Assembly: GCF_036924645.1 (NCBI RefSeq)
Contig: NZ_JAZHRX010000001.1
Coordinates: 5,979,501 to 6,043,500 of the forward strand
DNA length: 64,000 nt
Direction of reading: 5' to 3'
Source: Bradyrhizobium sp. AZCC 2176
GTDB lineage: Bacteria; Pseudomonadota; Alphaproteobacteria; Rhizobiales; Xanthobacteraceae
Shown here: positions 61,169-64,000 of the stretch, piece by piece
How positions within the stretch are numbered: the stretch's first letter is position 1
Layout: the number at the start of each line of letters is the position of its first letter
Translations under genes and position numbers: made by a program
Notes under the pieces: model-generated
Databases searched by the model: none
What the model saw: only the letters and a program-made list of their open reading frames with translations
What the model was told of the DNA's origin: nothing

Positions 61169-61593
61169 GCGAAATTGCCACCGACCAAAGTTAATCGCAG
61201 CAGGGCGCGTGATGAAACAGAGGGATTGCAATTTCGAATCGATGCCGAGCTCTGGGACTTGATCGAAACTTGCGGCCAAGCTGGAGGCCGAAGCGACTTT
61301 GATTCAACTAAGACTGGATGAGATACGGCGGCGTGTCTTCGTTCAAACGGCACGTTGCAGTGATAAGCGCAAACATGCCGCCGTGGCAAAATTTCGTAAC
61401 CCGCCCCGTTCCAGACATGGTCCGGTAGAGGAGCACAACCGCTTTGGGTCAGGAACGTGCTCGAGCAAGGCGGAACAATGGATAGCCTCCGGATCAAGGC
61501 GTTCGCGCAAATTGAGGAAACCCATCCTGCGTAACTTCGAGCTGCTGATGCACTTCGGCCTGCACGCTTGGAGCATCGTATTGGGAGCATCGT
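61169..61593. other. Gene-poor region downstream of the PEP-CTERM gene
   Basis: About 425 bases. Open frames on both strands have no family character. I see no feature here. Confidence 0.4.
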
Positions 61594-61752
61594 ATGCATC
61601 GAGATCCCCGCGCGAAAGAATTGGCTAATCTGAAGGAAGCGCTCGCGAACTTCGAGCATCAGCTCGATGCATTCGAAGCCCGTGCCGGAAACGACGGCGC
61701 CCCAGGTTCATTGTCTGGCGTCGAACGACCCTCAAATTGCGTTTGCCAATGA
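61594..61752 (+). CDS. Possible small helical protein (52 aa)
   Basis: ATG 61594 (GGGAGC about 7 bases upstream) gives 52 residues: MHRDPRAKELANLKEALANF then EHQLDAFEARAGNDG, a helical start and a Ser/Gly tail with Cys-x-Cys near the end. Support is modest. Confidence 0.4.
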   Translation: MHRDPRAKELANLKEALANFEHQLDAFEARAGNDGAPGSLSGVERPSNCVCQ

Positions 61753-62051
61753 GGTCGTTGCCGCGATGAAGAACCGCCTGGCCGAAGGTCGCGCCATGGC
61801 CGGCATGCCACCCAGCGAACTCCCCTAGCGCCGCCGACGCGATTTCCAACACGCAAGACATCTATGCCGCCCGCAGCCGCGCTCGACGAGCGGTAGAAGT
61901 GGCGGCCATCGCCCCACGGCGTTGGAGCCGCTTCCCTGCTCGCACCGCCCTTTTCCACTCGCACAACGCGAACTATTTCTTTCCCGATGCGACTGAGGAT
62001 TGAATATCCTCCGCACGGGTCTGAATGCCCCTCACACGTTTTGCGGAAAAC
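61753..62051. other. Short region without clear gene
   Basis: About 300 bases with no recognisable coding or structural feature. Confidence 0.4.
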
Positions 62052-62165
62052 ATGCGCAGCTACACGTTAAAGGAGAAAGCGAAGATAACTGCCGGCGCAG
62101 TAACGTCACTCGTCATCGTGGCATGGCTTGCCATCATCGCACTGGCGCTGCTGTCGGGAGGATAA
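62052..62165 (+). CDS. Tiny single-pass membrane protein (37 aa)
   Basis: ATG 62052 gives 37 residues: MRSYTLKEKAKITAGAVTSL followed by VIVAWLAIIALALLSGG. The basic N-terminus and one transmembrane segment look deliberate. No family known. Confidence 0.55.
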   Translation: MRSYTLKEKAKITAGAVTSLVIVAWLAIIALALLSGG

Positions 62166-62190
62166 AATAAGCGCGGCTGGCATCATCCCT

Positions 62191-62232
62191 GGAACTTTGT
62201 TCTACTCACGCGAACATTCGGAACTTTGTTCT
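62191..62232. repeat. Direct repeats upstream of the M20 hydrolase gene
   Basis: GGAACTTTGTTCT occurs at 62191-62203 and again at 62220-62232, 29 bases apart (nearly three helical turns). They lie 40-80 bases upstream of the ATG and could be regulator sites. Confidence 0.7.
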
Positions 62233-62270
62233 GCTCCGGAGAACTACGGACCACCAGAGGTGCGCAAGCC

Positions 62271-63503
62271 ATGACTGACAATCTCTCACGCGCCGACGGC
62301 ACGCGCGTCCTTGCCGATCTACACGCGCTGCGCGCAATCGGCCCGTACAAGACCGGTGTTCACAAGCCGACTTTCTCGGAACCGCATCTGCGCTCGCTGG
62401 CGTGGCTGGTACAGCGGCTTCCCGAGGCCCACCTCACCGGCGAGATCGACGGCATCGGCAATGTCCTCGGCACCAGCACGAAATCCGGACCGAAGCTGCT
62501 GGCGGGGTCGCATCTCGAAAGCCAGAACCACGCGGGCTGGCTCGACGGGCCGCTCGGCGTCGTCTATGCGCTGGAAGCCGCCCGCGTCATCAATCGCGAT
62601 CCGAATATAAGCGGCGCCGTCGAAGTTGCGTCGTGGTGCGATGAGGAAGGACATTTCGGACACTTCCTCGGCAGCCGGTCCTATGTCGGCGGCGTCACCG
62701 AAGCCGATATCGACGCGGCACGCGACCGCAACAGCGACAGGAGCATGCGTGACGCGCTGCGCGACGCTGGCCTCGCCGGCCGCGCCCGCGCAGGTTACGA
62801 ACGCGGCCGGCACATCGGATATCTGGAAGCCCATATCGAACAGGGCGAGACGCTCGAAAGCAGCGGTCTCGGAATCGGAATCGTCACGTCCATCGTCGGG
62901 ATCTGGCAATACCGCATCACCTTCACGGGCGAACAAAACCACGCCGGCACCACGCGGATGGCCATCCGCCGGGACGCAGGCCTCGCCCTCGCCAGGTTCT
63001 GCGTCGAGATCGACAATCGCTTTCCTGCGGCCTGCGGCCCGCGCACGGTGTGGACGACGGGCCGCATCACCCTCGATCCCGGCGCGCCCAGCATCATCCC
63101 GGGAGCTGCGGAAATGCTGTTCCAGATTCGCGACGACGATCCGGCTGTGATTGCGCGGCTGGAGGATCTCCTCCGCAGCATGGCCGCGGAGGTCGATAAG
63201 CAGGGCCGCTGCAGCGTCGCGGTGGAGCGCATTCGCACCGGTGCGCCCGCGGTGATGGATGGCTCGTTCCAGCAGGCCATCGAACAAGCCAGCGCAGCCT
63301 TTGCCGGCGGCAGGTCACTCCGCATGCCGAGCGGCGCCGGTCACGACGCCCAGATTCTCGCAACCGTCATGCCGGCAGGCATGCTGTTCGTGCCCTCGAT
63401 CGGCGGCATCTCGCACCACTGGACCGAGAACACCGCCGACACCGACATCGTCACGGGGGCCGAGGTCTTTGTCGACGCGTGCCGGCGGCTGTTGTCGCGG
63501 TGA
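62271..63503 (+). CDS. M20-family amidohydrolase (N-carbamoyl-amino-acid / allantoate hydrolase type)
   Basis: The 410-residue dimetal hydrolase shows the AmaB/HyuC/AllC pattern. SHLESQNHAGWLDGPLGV near residue 80 holds the metal-binding His/Asp (SHLD-like, here with Glu), CDEEGHFGHFLGSRSY near 120 the Glu pair, and EAHIEQGETLE near 180 a metal His. TFTGEQNHAGTTRMAIRRDA is the dimer/substrate loop, and GAGHDAQILA with the final H of GISHHWTEN follows. It releases carbamoyl or ureido nitrogen. The ATG at 62271 is chosen; the frame reaches 62226. An MFS transporter follows 20 bases later. Confidence 0.87.
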   Translation: MTDNLSRADGTRVLADLHALRAIGPYKTGVHKPTFSEPHLRSLAWLVQRLPEAHLTGEIDGIGNVLGTSTKSGPKLLAGSHLESQNHAGWLDGPLGVVYALEAARVINRDPNISGAVEVASWCDEEGHFGHFLGSRSYVGGVTEADIDAARDRNSDRSMRDALRDAGLAGRARAGYERGRHIGYLEAHIEQGETLESSGLGIGIVTSIVGIWQYRITFTGEQNHAGTTRMAIRRDAGLALARFCVEIDNRFPAACGPRTVWTTGRITLDPGAPSIIPGAAEMLFQIRDDDPAVIARLEDLLRSMAAEVDKQGRCSVAVERIRTGAPAVMDGSFQQAIEQASAAFAGGRSLRMPSGAGHDAQILATVMPAGMLFVPSIGGISHHWTENTADTDIVTGAEVFVDACRRLLSR

Positions 63504-63523
63504 GACGGCGCGTAAGGGACGAC

Positions 63524-64000
63524 ATGGCTGCCGGCACCAAGCCGACCTATTCGATCAGGAACATTCCGCCGAGCGTGTGGGTGCTCGGTTTCGTCTCGAT
63601 GCTGATGGACGTCTCGTCGGAGATGATCCACGCCCTGCTGCCGATCTACCTGGTGTCGGTGCTGGGCGCCTCGATGGTGACGGTCGGTGTCATCGAAGGC
63701 ATCGCCGAGGCGACCGCCTCCATTACGAAAATATTCTCCGGCGCGCTCTCCGACTGGCTCGGCAAGCGCAAATGGCTCGCGGCCGCGGGCTATGGTCTCG
63801 CGGCGTTCACCAAGCCGGTCTTTCCGCTGGCGCCAACCATCGCCTGGCTGGTGGCGGCGCGCTTCGTCGACCGGATCGGCAAGGGCATTCGCGGCGCCCC
63901 TCGCGACGCGCTGGTGGCAGACCTCTCGCCGGCCGAGCTGCGCGGCGCGAGCTTTGGGCTGCGTCAGTCGCTCGACACGATCGGCGCCTTCACAGGGCCT
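63524..64000 (+). CDS. MFS transporter, N-terminal part (runs off window)
   Basis: The open frame from ATG 63524 continues past 64000; 159 residues are visible. The first transmembrane segments, VLGFVSMLMDVSSEMIHALL and VSVLGASMVTVGVIEG, precede the MFS loop motif SDWLGKRKW near residue 77. DRIGKGIRGAPRDALVAD near 115 follows, characteristic of a YfkF-like MFS group. It probably exports or imports a small compound, perhaps linked to the M20 hydrolase. Confidence 0.85.
   Translation, partial: MAAGTKPTYSIRNIPPSVWVLGFVSMLMDVSSEMIHALLPIYLVSVLGASMVTVGVIEGIAEATASITKIFSGALSDWLGKRKWLAAAGYGLAAFTKPVFPLAPTIAWLVAARFVDRIGKGIRGAPRDALVADLSPAELRGASFGLRQSLDTIGAFTGP

Noticed and set aside
61299..61628. 109-codon plus-strand frame downstream of the PEP-CTERM gene
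   Set aside because: No start signal, no motif, Ser/Arg-rich random composition.
59585..62165. Complete integrative element next to tRNA-Glu
   Set aside because: No integrase, no repeat of the tRNA 3' end and no mobility genes are visible; only base composition hints at acquisition.

Overview
This window looks like chromosomal DNA of a high-GC alphaproteobacterium of the Bradyrhizobium/Rhodopseudomonas group (order Hyphomicrobiales). The signs are strong GC3 bias with long spurious antisense frames, Tad/Flp pilus genes, an H-NS/HvrA-type gene, a complex I NDUFS4-like gene, many tiny orphan proteins, and interspersed palindromic repeats of a kind I associate with bradyrhizobial genomes. The species assignment is inference.

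Layout. 0-3.4 kb: end of a Tad/Flp pilus locus (cpaD, cpaE, convergent tadD-like lipoprotein) and a PilZ protein. 3.5-9.0 kb: Na/Pi-cotransporter-like protein, then a minus-strand envelope-lipid cluster (ArnT-like transferase with a frameshift, PAP2 phosphatase, DPM1-type glycosyltransferase, LAB_N protein). 9.1-16.5 kb: penicillin-binding protein 1C and a 1736-residue alpha-2-macroglobulin, translationally coupled, with a 117-bp repeat element embedded in the 5' end of pbpC. 16.85 kb: tRNA-Arg(UCU). 17-23.3 kb: accessory-looking stretch of small orphan genes (DUF3551, PilZ, H-NS-like, MXKDX-repeat, several small membrane proteins) and repeats.

23.6-31.4 kb: two complete TRAP transporters separated by a GntR/FCD regulator. 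The second has a DapA-family lyase and a strong palindrome in the divergent promoter. 31.4-38.5 kb: leucine/isovalerate degradation operon (isovaleryl-CoA dehydrogenase, methylcrotonyl-CoA carboxylase beta and alpha, HMG-CoA lyase), divergent from a TetR gene coupled to an Lrp/AsnC gene. 38.6-42.1 kb: NDUFS4-like subunit, OpgC-type acyltransferase and a NodU/CmcH-family carbamoyltransferase. 42.8-49.8 kb: a coherent uncharacterised catabolic module, with amidohydrolase, cyclase-family hydrolase and FAH-family hydrolase on one strand. Divergent from them are an NMT1-type binding protein, a GntR regulator and an ABC transporter (ATPase plus two permeases).

49.9-59.7 kb: small genes and housekeeping genes (CAP-domain, tRNA-Pro, DUF192, double cold-shock, Sir2, glyoxalase I, GST, PilZ, tRNA-Glu), with several decaying genes. 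The decaying genes are an H-NS-like ORF with a nonsense codon, a monooxygenase remnant and a GST with an in-frame stop after codon 7. 59.7-62.2 kb: a partly AT-rich island holding an orphan PEP-CTERM protein and tiny ORFs next to tRNA-Glu. 62.3-64 kb: M20-family amidohydrolase and the start of an MFS transporter that runs off the window.

I see no CRISPR array, phage, transposase, toxin-antitoxin pair or known defence system. The most system-like uncharacterised unit is the 42.8-49.8 kb catabolic/uptake module.
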